Shown piece by piece: positions 33,725-45,902 of a DNA stretch of 64,000 nt. The DNA lies in contig NC_092863.1 of assembly GCF_032062135.1 (NCBI RefSeq), forward strand, positions 22,287,022 to 22,351,021, written 5' to 3'. Within the stretch, counting starts at the first letter, position 1. The number at the start of each line of letters is the position of its first letter. Below the pieces are notes generated by a model. That model was not told the origin of the DNA. It did not search any database and worked only from the letters and a program-made list of their open reading frames with translations. This DNA is from Pyxicephalus adspersus (taxonomy: Eukaryota; Chordata; Amphibia; Anura; Pyxicephalidae). Position numbers and translations under genes: made by a program.

Positions 33725-35640
33725 GCGATACTCATCTTTCTGATTCATTCTATCCTACACCTGGAACTCAACAAGCTGACAAGCCTCACTACAACCCATA
33801 TTACAGGAGCTGCTCAAATGGATCTGGACTGTGGAGTTTGCCACATTGTTTAGTGTACTCCTGTGACTCCACAATTATCTGCTACAATGTATCATTCACT
33901 CTGTGCTCTCTATGCTGGATTTATTCCCTCTCCCCCTCCCCAGTCTGTTAACTCCTTGTCTGCCTGTTCTTTCATTCTGCTTTCTCTGCTGCTGCTGACT
34001 CCTGCACCTATCCTTTCTACTACTGCTTGGTGGTGACATCTCACTCAACCCTGGTCCTCTCCCCCCCTCATTAACCTCATTCTCATTCACACTACCCATA
34101 AATTCCTTCCTGCTTACTCTGGCTGTCTATGGATTGCCAAATCTGTAATAAACTAACCTCTATCCACAGCCTTCTCCTCTCTGGACCTCTAAACCTCCTG
34201 GCTCTCACTGAAACTTGGTTTTCCTCCTCAGACTCTACCTCTGCTGCTGCACTCTCCTATAGAGGCCTGCACATTACTCATACACCTAGTCCATTCCCTC
34301 TATCTTTTCCGTCCCCTGCCTCTCATTGTTGCTGGTATCTACTGCCTCCCAGCCCAGTTTCACAATATTTGGATAACTTTGCCTCTTGGCTTCCACATTT
34401 TCTTTCCCATGACCTTCCCACCCTCATTCCCTGTGACTTTAATGTTCCAGTGGGTGACCCCAACCATTCTTTTAGCCAAACTGCTCTCTATTACCTCTTC
34501 CTTTGGACTCACACAGAACAAAAACAGAAATCTGGCCTTAGCTCCGACTTTCATGGATCACAAAGCCAGGCTACATCACCTTAACACTGTGCTCACCAAG
34601 CTTCCAACTGACGCAGTCACTCCTCATCAATTGATTCCCTCCTAAAACCCACACCTGCTCCCCCCACTACATTCTCTGCCCAGGACATAGCCAACTATTT
34701 TAGATAAAATTGTCAAAATCAGACATGATTCTCGCCATGCTACTCAAAATATATACACCACTTCCACCTGTAAATCATCCAGCAGCTTCCTCAGACCTGT
34801 TACTCTGGATGAAGTCTCCTCTCTTCTCTCATGATCTCTTTCTACTACCTGTCTGCTTGACCCAATCTCTCTGATCTACTCCGTACCCTTTCCTCCACCC
34901 TCGCTCCAGTACTAACCGACATATTCAACCTCTCCCTTTCTACTGGTATCTGTCCTTCTGCTTTCCAGACCTCACTAGACCCCTCCCTACCTTCTAGCTA
35001 CTGTCATTTCTCCCTTGTCCCATATGTTTCCAAACTTCTTGAGCGCCTTGTCTATAAAAGGCTCATCGATTACCTGAATACAACTGTCTCCTTGACCTTG
35101 AACCAGTCTGGCTTTCGAGCTGCCCATTCCACTGAAACATCCCACACTAAAGTGGCTAATGACCTCCGGCAAATTTTCCCTTCTCCTTCTTAATCTTTCA
35201 TCTGCTTTTGACACTGTTGATCACCCTCCTTTTAATCCAAGTCATGCACTCCATTGATATCAGTGACACTGCTCTCTCTTGGTTTGCTTCCCACCTGTCT
35301 GTTTCTTGTAATTGTATCAATGGTAATTCCTTCTCCCCTACTCTTCTCCCTGTTGGTGTTCACCAAGGGTCAGTCCTTGGACCGGTTCTCTTTTCTCTGT
35401 ACACCTCCTCACCTGGTAGTCTCATATCCTCCTTCGGTTTACAGTACCATCTGTATGCTGATGACACTCAAATCTATCTGTTCACCTGTGACTGTCTCCC
35501 TCAGTGCTGGATAAGGTTTCATGCTGCCCTTCAGCCATTTCGTCATGGATGGCTGACAGATTTGCAGAAGCCTGGAATAAACAGAATTCATCATCTTCTC
35601 CCCCTCAAATTCCAAATCTCCCCGACACTTTTTTTTAATA
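33725..35640 (+). pseudogene. L2-like LINE remnant
   Basis: In order: a short leader ending in GDISLNPGP (34035-34058); the endonuclease start LLLSGPLNLLALTETWFSSS (near 34160); a GDFN-like motif degraded to CDFNVP; and the reverse transcriptase with TALSWFASHLSVS, GVHQGSVLGPVLFSLYT and the catalytic YADDTQIY (YADD at 35454-35465). The clade is close to L2/Jockey on the LLALTETW and SVLGPVLFSLYT patterns. Frameshifts separate the pieces, for example between FDTVD and HSIDISD. The 3' end meets a minus-strand L1 tail at about 35640. Confidence 0.75.
34035..34058 (+). other. 2A-like motif in the L2-like LINE
   Basis: The codons read DISLNPGP after GG, close to the 2A consensus D-x-E-x-N-P-G-P with serine in place of glutamate. 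It lies just before the endonuclease domain. 2A-like sequences have been reported in some animal non-LTR retrotransposons at this place. Whether this one ever caused ribosome skipping is unknown. Confidence 0.5.
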
Positions 35641-38600
35641 CATTTTTTTGTTTGTTTCAAAGTTTTTATTGACATTTTTAAATTAAGTAAACAATAACAT
35701 TACACAACAAATTTGCATAGAATAACAGAAAAATAAAAAAATAAAAAAGGGGGGATGAATGGGTGAATAGGGGGTTCAAAACAAAAGAAGAAGAGCACCA
35801 ACCTGTAACCAGACATCAGTAGATTAAACATATGAGGTCAAACATAGTTCAACACCTCTTAGGTTACAAAGTCTAAATACAGCAGGCAATAAAGTAATTT
35901 TCCAATATTGACAATGAAATACTAATACGTACAATAGTACAAAAATAGAGTTATTCACAGATTTAAAGCTTGTGAGGTATACAGGCATTTCAGGTTTAGA
36001 GTAAGATCATAAAGGTTGGCGGGTAGAGATACCTTTTAATCATTCACTCCCTTTGTAAACATTAAAAATCAGTTAGGTTTGTTTTTGGTGAACTAAAGAG
36101 GAATAATGGAAGCTTTAGCAAGCAATAGTAATCCGAGCAGTTAACAGGATGTATTTAATTAGTCTAGTTAACTGTTTCGGAGCTAAATGCTCTAAATGGG
36201 AAAAAGGAGCACACTCTATTTGGCTTGGGATGTTTACCTGGGTGACAGAACTTATTAGGTTGAAAATGCGGATCCAAAATCACTGAACCCTAGGATATCT
36301 CCACCAAGCATGGAGTACAGTGCCAGTCTGACCACATCCTAGAAAACAAAGAGGAGACACAGCGGGATTGGCTTTATGGATTCTAACTGGGACCAGGTAC
36401 CATCTCATTAAAACCTTATAATTGGCCTCTATTATTAAAGTGTTCAGAGATATTTTGGAAATGGACACTGATAGATTCTGTCATTCTTGGGCACTCCGCT
36501 TCACCTCCAGATCTGACTACCATTGTTTCATAAAGGAAAGTTATTTATATACCATCAAGATACTTTGGAAACAGTTAAATAACTGCAAGTTTTTTTCAAA
36601 TCCCCTACTCTGGTAGGTTGGTTTCAACCCTTTAAGTTTATTTTGAATAAAGGTCCTGACTTGTTGATAACGGAAAATTTCTGTATATGGAAGGGAGAGG
36701 CTCTCGTGCCTCTCTAGCCATGCCATCAAGAAAATTTCAGATTCTGAAAAATCCTTTGTTGCGCCACCAAGAGAATTGAGCTGGTTCACAACCTGGAGGA
36801 AATTCAGGATTATGCTATAAGGACCTCGATCGGTATTGAGGGGCAGGCCAGGGACTCCAAGTTAGTCCATTGTGGTCTTGGATGTAGTGGATGGAATAGT
36901 AGTTTGGCGTAACATTTTGATTTGGTGTGATCATTTTGATTGCAGCTATTCTACCGAACTGGGAGGGGGGCCAGAACGCTATATATTCAAATCTCTAGCT
37001 ACTGCAGGAAACAGGGATGAGTATTTATGCTGAGTACAGATCATGGTAAGAAGAGATAATCTAAATGCCTAGATAGGTGATTGCTTCGGGTTTCCACGTG
37101 AAGTCAAAATTATCTTTGAGTTGGGCGACTATGTCTGGCGGTGATGAAATATTTAGGGCCTCCAATTTGGCTCTAGTGAGTTTTAGATCTGACACCTCTG
37201 AAAAGGAGCTCAACTCTTTAAATAAGTTGGGCAAGGGGATGAGAGGAGAAGTTATATACATTAAGGTGTCATCAGCAATAAGTCAACATTTATGTTCTAT
37301 AGGACCACATTAGATGCCCTTGATGTCAGTATTAAGCTGATTACAGCTATTGCTAAGGGTTCAATAGCTAAAGTGAAAAATAAAGGGGAGAGAGGGGAGC
37401 CTTGTCTGGTGCCTCCGCGGATATTAATCAAGGGTGAATAGTCTCTCCTAATTGCTATTTTGAAGAAGGGGGAGGAGTATAGAGAGGATATAATTTCACC
37501 AAAACCCTGGGCCAAATCCCAGTTTGAGAAGAAGGGTTTTCAGGTATTCCCATAATAAACTGTCAAAAGCTTTGTGTAGATCTAATGATCTCTTTTTGGC
37601 CCGCTATCCCAGTTACCGTTTACAGCTGAAATCAGGTCTATCGCACGTTTAGTTTGGTCAGGGGCATGTCGATGGTAAAGAAATCCCACCTGGTTTGGAT
37701 GTACTGGTCTAGGAAGAAACCTAGGCACAGAGATAGTATTTTTGTCATAATTTTAAGATCGCTATTTATTAGGGAGATAGGTCTAAAATTAGAGACTTCA
37801 GCAGGGTCCTTGCTAGGTTTGGGGATAACACTAATTAGGGCTTTATTATCTTCTACAGCTACTTAATTTCCTTTGCGAAGGAAATTAAAATAGTCTGACA
37901 GGTGATCGGCTAATATCTCGCTAAATGTCTTATAATAAAGGTTGGGTAAGCCATCTGGACCAGTGGAACTATTAGTTTTAAGATTTTTAACGACTCCCAT
38001 GACTTCCTCAATCGTAAATTCTTTATCTAAGATTTTAGCGTGGGATTTACATAATCTCGGAATTGGGAGACTAGAAAAAAATGTTTAAATTTTAGAACTA
38101 TTTTTGGATTTAGGTTCTTTGTAGAGCATCTGGTAGAAGCTATCAAATGCTTCCAAGACCAATTTTGTGTTTTAGGATAATCTTCCATCGCCCAGTTTGA
38201 TTTTTGGAAGCGCAGTTGTTTGTGCCCTAAGATTTAGTTTAATTGCTAGGAGTGTGCCAGGTTTCTCGCTCCAAGTAAAAAATGTATGTCTGGCCCATCT
38301 CAGTGTCTTTTCTGCCTTGGTTTTGAGGTAGAGGTTTAGTTCTGTGCGCAAGACTTCAATTTGGTCACGTAAATCTAAGTGGGGATTTTGCTTTTGTTGT
38401 AGTTGTAACGTCGATAGTTGTTGTTGTTTTTGGTCAATTAGGAGTGTGGCTTGTTTTTTAAGCTTGGTACCCAGGGATATAAATTGGCCCGTAATATGAG
38501 CCTTATGGGTCTCCCAATTAGTAGAAGGTAAAGTATCAAGTGGGTAATTACATCTAAAGTATTTTTTTAACTGATTACCAATAGTCTGGCAGTGGGTGGG

Positions 38601-39600
38601 GTCACTCAAAATGGATTAATTAAGCCTCCAATGTGATTTAGAGGTTTTGGATCCTAGGCCTGTAAAGGTGAAAAAGTACTCGATCGTGATCGGACCATGA
38701 GGTGGCGAGGATGTGTGCCGAACTGAGGGCAGGAACGAGTGACGAATGGAGGAATGCATGATCTATACCTGAGTATTGTTTGTGTGGAGAGGAGAAAAAC
38801 GTGTAATCCCTTGTGGATGGGTTGTGGTCCCTCCATGCATCCACTAGATTAAGGTTATAGAGCAAAGAAGCAAACTGCAGGCTTTGCTTGAGGGGATGTT
38901 TATATGTTGGTCTGGAAGTTTTGTCTAATATTTGGTCTAGTGCCAAGTTAGAGCTGCCAATCAAAATCAAGGCCCCTTCAATAGAAGGGGAGATTTTATC
39001 AAACATTTCATGGAAAAATCTCATTTGACCAGAAGTAGGAGCGTAGTAACACACTATAGAAATAGAAACTAGGGACCCACCCAAGTTTCTAATACCATCA
39101 CATTGCGCCTGTCATAGTCTTTGAGTTCAGTGTAAAGAGTGAATAAGACTGACCTGGAGAACCCTAACACAACCCCTTCTTTTTTTTCCTTGGCATTGGC
39201 TAAATACATCAGAGGGAAGTTTTTATGGAATTATTTGGGAAAAGAATCAGTAGAGAAATGCGTTTCCTGTAATGCTAAAACATCTATTTTCATGGCATGG
39301 TAGTATTGGAATGCTTTAGTCTTCTTAACCGGGAAAATGAGCACTTGCACATTATGAGTGAGACAAAGGTAAACCTTGATTAGCCATTGTCATTACAAAG
39401 ACTTGTTATTAAGATGAAACCTGGACTCATGTGTGTAGACTCCATGAATGACCTGTTATAATCACAACTAAATATAAACTTGATGGAAAAGGATATGTTT
39501 AATGTACACGGCTAGACATTACATTTTGTGGAAGAAACTAAATTTGAAAGGGAGGACTGCTTAACAATGGTGAATGATAATAAACCAGAAGTTCATGAAC
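35641..39600 (-). pseudogene. L1/Tx1-type LINE ORF2 remnant, minus strand
   Basis: The T-rich left end (about 35633-35680) is the 3' tail. On the minus strand, from high to low coordinates: endonuclease at about 39300-38640 (PTSGQMRFFHEMFDKIS, STRDYTFFSSPHKQYSGIDH); linker at 38172-38609 (LRWARHTFFTWSEKPGTLLA); reverse transcriptase with GGTRQGSPLSPLFFTLAIEP (about 37370-37430) and an ADD catalytic triplet near 37264-37275 in the context IADDTLMYI, where Y/F is replaced by I; and the C-terminal YKVLMRWYLVPVRIHKANP (36350-36420). Frameshifts are frequent. ORF1 follows at higher coordinates. Confidence 0.8.
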
Positions 39601-40460
39601 TCTTCCTTCTTGGTTTAGGGGAAGATTGCACTTGGGACCAGATGGGAAAACTGGTGACGTAGCTCCACCTGCTGGTGATCTATTTGTAGGATCCACAGAA
39701 ATAATTCCCAAGTGTTCCAGTAGATTTGCTCCTTCAGCAAAAGTTGAAAATGCATAAAATTTATTTTGGTAGTTGAAACATACTCTAAAGAGAATGGACC
39801 AGTGGTTTCTAACATTGTAGGAGAGAAGTGCCTGAAGAAGAGGTTTAAAGGTCCTCCTTTTATGTATTGTGGCTGGTGGGAGATCCGCAAAGATCTACTG
39901 TATATCAGGTAACCTTCAATAGCCAAATCTGGAGTCCATGGGGCCGCTTTCATTAAGGCATGTTTGGTATGAAAATAGTGTAGCTTCACTATAATGTCTC
40001 TAGGGAAGTAATCTGCCCTTGGTGCTTCTGCGTCTCTATGTAGCCCATCAAATTCCAAATGTAAGTCGTCACATGATGGTAGGACTGATTATATGAATGC
40101 TTTTATCATAGTCTCTTAAGTTTTTATTATTTTCAGGGAGACCTCGAATTCAAAAGTTGTCACGCTTGGAGCGATTTTCCAAATGCTCAATTTTGTCCTG
40201 TGCTATTTCCAATTATTTTTCTAAGGGAGAGATAGCTGTGGTATTTTGGTGACCCGACGGGTAGTTTCATCTGATTTTTTTTCAATTAAATCTAGTCATT
40301 GGCCCAGAGATTGGGAGTACTGTTTTAGGTCTGAAGTGATTTTAACTATAGCTTTGTCCAACTCCCTTTCAAGCAAAGCTGCAAATCTGGCTATAAGAGA
40401 GAGGCATCTCCATAATATTCAGCAGAGTGAAAATGAGCTGCAGGACAACTAGCAGGGCTT
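39601..40460 (-). pseudogene. L1/Tx1-type LINE ORF1 remnant, minus strand
   Basis: The frame at 39615-40058 begins MEFDGLHRDAEAPRADYFPR, followed by DIIVKLHYFHTKHALMKAA, the RNA-binding domain of ORF1 (pattern E.DR.HRA...PR.IIVKLH). Upstream, interrupted frames carry the coiled coil and an ENRSKRDN-like stretch near 40150. It belongs to the ORF2 remnant at lower coordinates. Confidence 0.75.
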
Positions 40461-40463
40461 TCA

Positions 40464-41065
40464 GGGCTGAAAGGGACCTGATCTATTTCAAGGGGGACAC
40501 AGCAGATACCCCACTGGCCAGCAGACTGTGCCACCAAGCCAAACTGAATAAGTTATACTGATTGAACATTCCAAATCATGGCCCCACTAGCCACTGGCAC
40601 AAAATTCTGGAGGAATTTCAGAAGCATCTAGGCTCTCTGTATGGAGACCAGGATATGACAATGAGAAGCAAATTACATGCATTTTTCTAGTCTGTAACCC
40701 TCTTCAGTATGCCTGAACACCTGCACACAACTTTGGAAGCTGATACTTCTACAGAAGAAGTTCTAAGAGTTATACATACTCTGTTGCCCAACAAGCACCC
40801 AGGCCCCAATGGCTTCACAGCAACGTTTTACAAAAAATGTGGCCTTTTATTAGCGCCCCACCTTGCTAGCCTGTTTAACAACCTCCTTCAAAGGGGATAG
40901 CCTTGGGTTGGACACACTCACCGCTAGCATATGTATGTTGCCTAAACCCAACACTGATCATACCACTTGGACACGTTTTAGACCCATTTCCTTGTTGAAT
41001 TTGGATGTCAAAATTCTGGCAGCAATTATGGCACAGCATCTGAATTCTGGTATTCTGTAATGGAG
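40464..41065 (+). pseudogene. L1 ORF2 reverse transcriptase N-terminal piece, plus strand
   Basis: The frame at 40709-40900 has PEHLHTTLEADTSTEEVLRV and LLPNKHPGPNGFTATFYKK, and the next has TWTRFRPISLLNLDVKILAA. This is the L1 ORF2 stretch before and at the start of the reverse transcriptase (KSPGPDGF...YRPISLLN.D.KI). It ends before the catalytic core. It lies head to head with the minus-strand L1 at 35641-40460. Confidence 0.75.
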
Positions 41066-42431
41066 GACCCGGTCTCTCTAAAATTCAGGGAGAGCCGGTT
41101 CATCCTTCCCTACCCCCCGTTTGATCGACTGTGCTGGGCTGATCAGAACCCGTTGATTCAGTGCTCTGCCTCTGATGCTATAGCGGCTTAAGGCATCAGA
41201 GGTTTGACGTCACCATGAGGGCCCACCAAGCAATAGCGAGTCCTACACTAGCATCACTATCTAATTATCCGTATAATCATGCCCGTATATGAGCTTGAGC
41301 CCGTGCTCACGTATCTTTATTTGTAATTATTTTATTTATTTATTTTTTAATATTTATTTTATTTTTTTTCTCAACCCCAAACTTTATTCAGCCACCCACA
41401 AACAAACGAAAGTAGCCTGTTTCAAATAATACCATAAATCAACAATATAGGCATGGTGATTTACACATGTGCAGTATACTTAGTAATTAGATTTTCTAAC
41501 CCATTTAAGGATGAGTCCTGGTTTGGACAGCTGCCACCAGCTTTTTTCCCCCTACCTCCTCACACAACAGTAAGTAATGATTTTACTAAGGCACCTAACC
41601 ATAAAGTTTTTATTTAATTTTCTAAAGATATTTAATCTTTTCTCTGTCCTAACTTAGGACAATTCTTCCTTATACTCGAAAGCACCTCTCTAATAATCCA
41701 TAAGATCTTCTTTGGAATACCCTTCCCTATTTTTGATAGTATTCCTTACATTGCTTACAAGATTCAACACATATCTTCTGAGGTATGTTTTATATCTAAC
41801 TTTATTATTATACTTGATTATTAATATCATATTCGATCATTACTTAAAAACTATAAAACAAAACCATTATCATTATTATTTTCTCATTGATCTATCATAG
41901 GTTGAAGATATATAAAAAAATAAAACAGCAGCCAGTGTACATATTTAAATCGTAGGTACGCCATTTTGTGGATTAAATGTATATTACATAATTAGGATAT
42001 ATTCTGTGATGCTACAAAATATATACATAAAAGAACATCCTTTTTTTTTTAAATATATTTATAGATACCTCCATCTACTAGAACTGGATTAATTAATAAT
42101 TATTATATCATTAAGATAGCCATCCAAGTAAGAATTATATTTCCTAAATATTTTTTTATTATTTATTCAAATACATTAACATGTTTATTTACACTTGCGA
42201 TTATTTTTCATATGAAATTGTAGAATCTCCAATCGAGTCATTTCCCCTTTTTTGTGACATTTTCTGGGTCGAATGTACTCTTCCAACGTCTTCTTGTGAG
42301 GTCAATATACCAACTAAGTTTAAGACTATTTAGATGAATCAGCTTATTTCAAACTTGTCAAAATTGTAAGAATACTGTGGAAATTCTATACTATACTATC
42401 CTTAATGTAATTTCTAGGGTCTCGGCAAACC
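41066..42431. other. Spacer, AT-rich with T-rich runs
   Basis: A GC-richer part (41066-41300) with short repeated words is followed by a long AT-rich tract with TTTATTTATTT runs (about 41330-41390). No coding exon is recognised. Confidence 0.4.
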
Positions 42432-42466
42432 CCTGAGGAAGCCCGTTTAGGGCGAAACGCGTCGGG
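42432..42466 (+). repeat. 35-nt GAAGCC...CGTCGGG module, copy 1
   Basis: Begins CCTGAGGAAGCC and ends GCGAAACGCGTCGGG. A module of nearly the same length and ends occurs at 47504-47538 and 53135-53168, while the sequences around the three do not match. The middle (GCCCGTTTAGGGC) can pair on itself. Confidence 0.6.
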
Positions 42467-42704
42467 AGAGACCATAAGTACAGTACTGACCCACATCTTG
42501 GACTCTTTAGTGAGAGTATTTTATAAAGTCATGGTTAAACATTCCCATGGCCTCTTTTACCAAATATGTTTCCAAGAATTAATTGTTTTAGTAACTGAAA
42601 TAAAAGGTTTTATGTCATGCTAGATTTATTTTCTGCCATAAAGAGCTGCTATCTTTCCACTTTTTCCATTTCTTGGGTCTACTTACAACAGCTTTGTTTG
42701 GGGA

Positions 42705-42739
42705 TTTCCTACCTGATGCGAAACGCATCAGGTAGGAAA
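42705..42739. repeat. Perfect 16-bp hairpin, 3-nt loop
   Basis: TTTCCTACCTGATGCG (42705-42720) is followed by AAA and its exact complement (42724-42739). It contains GCGAAACGCAT, related to the core of the 35-nt module 240 bases upstream. Confidence 0.8.
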
Positions 42740-43079
42740 CCAAGTGTTTTGCTGTAAACCTAACTTGATGTACTATATAAGTACTATGTCATGATAAGAC
42801 TAGCGCATCAATGTTAGCCTAAGGCTAAGTATAGATGGTTATTGTCTAGTTTTTTAGGATGTTTAAATACAATTTAAAATTTCTTTTAAAAAAACATACT
42901 CTTGCCCCATAAAAGCCTACTTTTTTCCTTTTCTCTCTCTCACAATACTCTCTCAGTTTTAATTTAGGCTGGGCAAATTGGAGTTAACTCCCTCTTTGAA
43001 CCCTCTGGTCTCATCCTTTGGTGGAACTTACTTCTTACTACTAAATATATATTATCAATGTTATTATTAGTGTTATTAG

Positions 43080-43805
43080 TGTTATTATCAAGCAGCCCAG
43101 CTGGTCCCTTTGGCAGCATACCACGCTGTTTCGCATTCACCTTTGTGGGTCTCAGTTGAAGCATCCTTGATTTCTCCCATTGCTATTGACACAATGCTCT
43201 GGATCTCTCCGCCTCTACGTAAGCATGTAGATGATCCCATCATTAGGGACTCTGGTAAATACTCAGGTAACTTCTTGTCCCCACACAAGCCATTGGCCAC
43301 CCTGACAACCCGGGATTTGTGCCAGGATTTGATGACCGTAAACGTTTTGATTGGTGGATTTCGAATTTTTTCAGTGCTTGCAAATTAGAAATTATGTGCA
43401 GGGCACTAAGTCTCCCTTGAGCTCCCTATTTCTTAAGAAAATGTCTGTGATAAAGACCCTCTGGGAAGTAAGGAAATACTCTCATTGGTTTACCGATCCA
43501 TACTTTTTGCCGGTTACTCACACCCATTACCGTATGTCTCCTGTTGGGAGGTGGACATTGGATGCACATTGGATGAGGCACAATGGCAGGAAATTTAGGA
43601 AACTGCAGCTCATGGTACCCCTAACATATCATTCCACGAGGCCAATTACAAACTTCCTCTATGCTGGTATATGGTTCCCACTAGATTGGCCACCTACTGC
43701 CCTGGCTGTTCTGGTTACTGCTTTCGTGGCTGTGGTATGGCAGGCACTCTCTATCATATTTCGTGGCAGTGGCCCAAAATTAAGCAGAGGGAGTTTTTGA
43801 GGAAA
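43080..43805 (+). pseudogene. L1 ORF2 C-terminal piece, plus strand
   Basis: The frame at 43110-43388 has LWISPPLRKHVDDPIIRDSG, PHKPLATLTTRDLCQDLM and VNVLIGG. The next frames carry TLWEVRKYSHWFTD and WYMVPTRLATYCPGCSGYCF followed by an H...C region (GTLYHISWQWPKIKQ). The match is to the ORF2 C-terminal domain with its cysteine motif. Frameshifts are present. The SINE that follows begins right after it. Confidence 0.65.
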
Positions 43806-43813
43806 TTTACACT

Positions 43814-44160
43814 AAGCAGCACGGTGGCTCAGGGGTTAGCCCTCCGGCCTTTGCAGCGCTAGGTCCTAGGTTCGAGTCTCAGCCAGGACACTATCTGCAT
43901 GGAGTTTGTAGGTTCTCCCCGTGTCTGCGTGGGTTTCCTCCGGTTTCCTCCCACATCCCAAAAAAAACATGCAGTTAGGTTAAATGGCTTCCCCCTAAAA
44001 AAAACGGACCTTAGACTACTACGTTATTGACATATGACTATAGTAGAGACTTTAGATTGTGAGCTCCTTTGAGAGACAGTTAGTGACACGACTATGGACT
44101 TTGTACAGCGCTGCGTAATAAAAATGGCGCTATATAAATACTGTGTAATAATAATAATAA
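43814..44160 (+). mobile_element. tRNA-derived SINE with L2-like tail
   Basis: The head has an A-box-like TGGCTCAGGGG (43825-43835) and a B-box-like GGTTCGAGTCT (43869-43879), the internal RNA polymerase III promoter of a tRNA-derived SINE. The body contains CATGGAGTTTGTAGGTTCTC and CGTGTCTGCGTGGGTTTCCT. The 3' end reads GTACAGCGCTGCGTAATA, then GGCGCTATATAAAT and an AAT repeat. That end is shared with 13886-13975, 56833-56915 and 62878-63130, which fits mobilisation by an L2-like LINE that recognises the tail. Confidence 0.85.
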
Positions 44161-45902
44161 ATTTTGGGCAGGGATATTTGCAAAGACCCGTGCGAGGCAC
44201 TTATGTATTAGTATACATAAGTATACTAATAACCAAAACAAAATGTGTAAGAATAAGAATATTTTTAAAGATAAAAATGTTCTCTGTATGGTGGCTTTAA
44301 ACTACATAATGAGCGTTCACAGTATATGTAGACATAGCTTTTACACACCAGAGGGCATTCCTGCTCTTTCATCAAAGCAAAGACGGCAAAGGGACAACAT
44401 CAAATATAGTTACAGTCTATATCTAAAAACATTATTGTCTAATAATACTTATATGGTGTTTTCCAAATAAGATAAACTAGCTACACATATTGTAATTTAA
44501 ATAGGCAATAGTCTTTGATCCAACCACAATTATGAAGGCCTTTTTTAATTTGATACTCTGCTTAAATAGCTTTTTGTGCTACATAGATATTGGAAAATCT
44601 AATACAGATCATAGGAATGTAGTCAATAAAGTGAAACTAAACTCCTTTGCCAGAGCCAACATCTTTTCAGGTTCCTTTTCAGGTCCAGAATCTTTGACCA
44701 TCTTGATTGGCCAGACTGGCATGGTGTTACTCCTGTACTTGTGCAACAAAGTTCATTTATTCCTGCCACTAATGTGTGCTGAGATTGCACAATAAACTGC
44801 AGAAGTTTGTGAAAAGGCAGGTAAGTTTGTTTTATTGCAGAAGACACTTAGCCTTTCTGCAAAGAGCGTAAGGAACCTGTCTGCTTCCATTTTCTAGTTT
44901 TTGTTAGGTTTTTAGTTTATAGGTTTAGTTCCACTTCAAGCCACAAGTTCTTACCCTAACCCTTAACAGGGAATGCCCTCACCACAATTGATGTGAACAA
45001 ACACTATATTCAAGTCAGTATCAGTATGCATCATATAGTTCCCTTCAAATCCAGAAAACACGGAAGATCCGTCGCTGTAATAGGTGGTCCCTCACCAACC
45101 AACCGCCTTAATGGCAAAATGATTTTCAGTATCTGCTTTTCATTAAAGAAAAACAAAGAGGACAGATGTTCATGTAGCATTTTTTTTTCTAAACCACACA
45201 AAAACAAGTATCATATACCAATTAAATATCTGTGATTTATCAGCACTCTCCACCTTACATGCATTTCATTGAGAAGAAAAAAGTCTTCTCAGCTTTTTGA
45301 TAAAAAACAAATTACTACTGACTACTGAAACACAATACCTACCATATAGTGACAGATATTCTGTGTTTTCTCGATATGAAAGACAACTTCATAAGTGTAT
45401 ACTGGCCTGAGTTTACTGCTTGATTACAATAATTGTAATGGAGTACATTGCCAGTGGGAGGTGAGGTAAAGTATGGTGTGACTCAAAAATTACATTGTTT
45501 CTATAAGTGAGCAGACCAGCTGCTACCATCAGAATACAGAGAGCTAAAGAGTGTACAGAAACTGTTACATATATGCTATATCATATATTATTGATTTGCC
45601 GTTAATTTTGTGATCCACTGTTATGGAACTATAGCCTTTCATGTTAAACTTCAGACAGCTATGATTTTACAAATGGTAATGCTACCTTACACCATGGAAA
45701 GCAAAATTGTTCTGTATACTTTTGCTTACAAAACTGAAATTCTGAAACTGATCATGTGACTATATACTACCAAAATGAGCCTATTCTAAAACAGGGAAGT
45801 GTTAATAGTATAGTAAATATATTATGTCAGGCAAATTTACACATCATTTTCAACTGTCACATCCCAAACTTTCTATTTGATCATTAAACAAACAAAAACT
45901 TT
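44161..45902. other. Spacer
   Basis: Contains an 11-bp perfect inverted repeat TATTAGTATAC/GTATACTAATA at 44206-44231. The part at about 44600-44870 reads like a dispersed repeat (TTGGCCAGACTGGCATGGTG), not named. No exon was seen. Confidence 0.4.

Noticed and set aside
34360..34645. Antisense and alternate-frame open frames over the L2-like LINE
   Set aside because: Shadows of the LINE coding strand, with no independent motif.
43814..43890. A possible tRNA gene
   Set aside because: The A and B boxes are those of a SINE head. The body and shared 3' tail follow and no cloverleaf of functional quality is evident.
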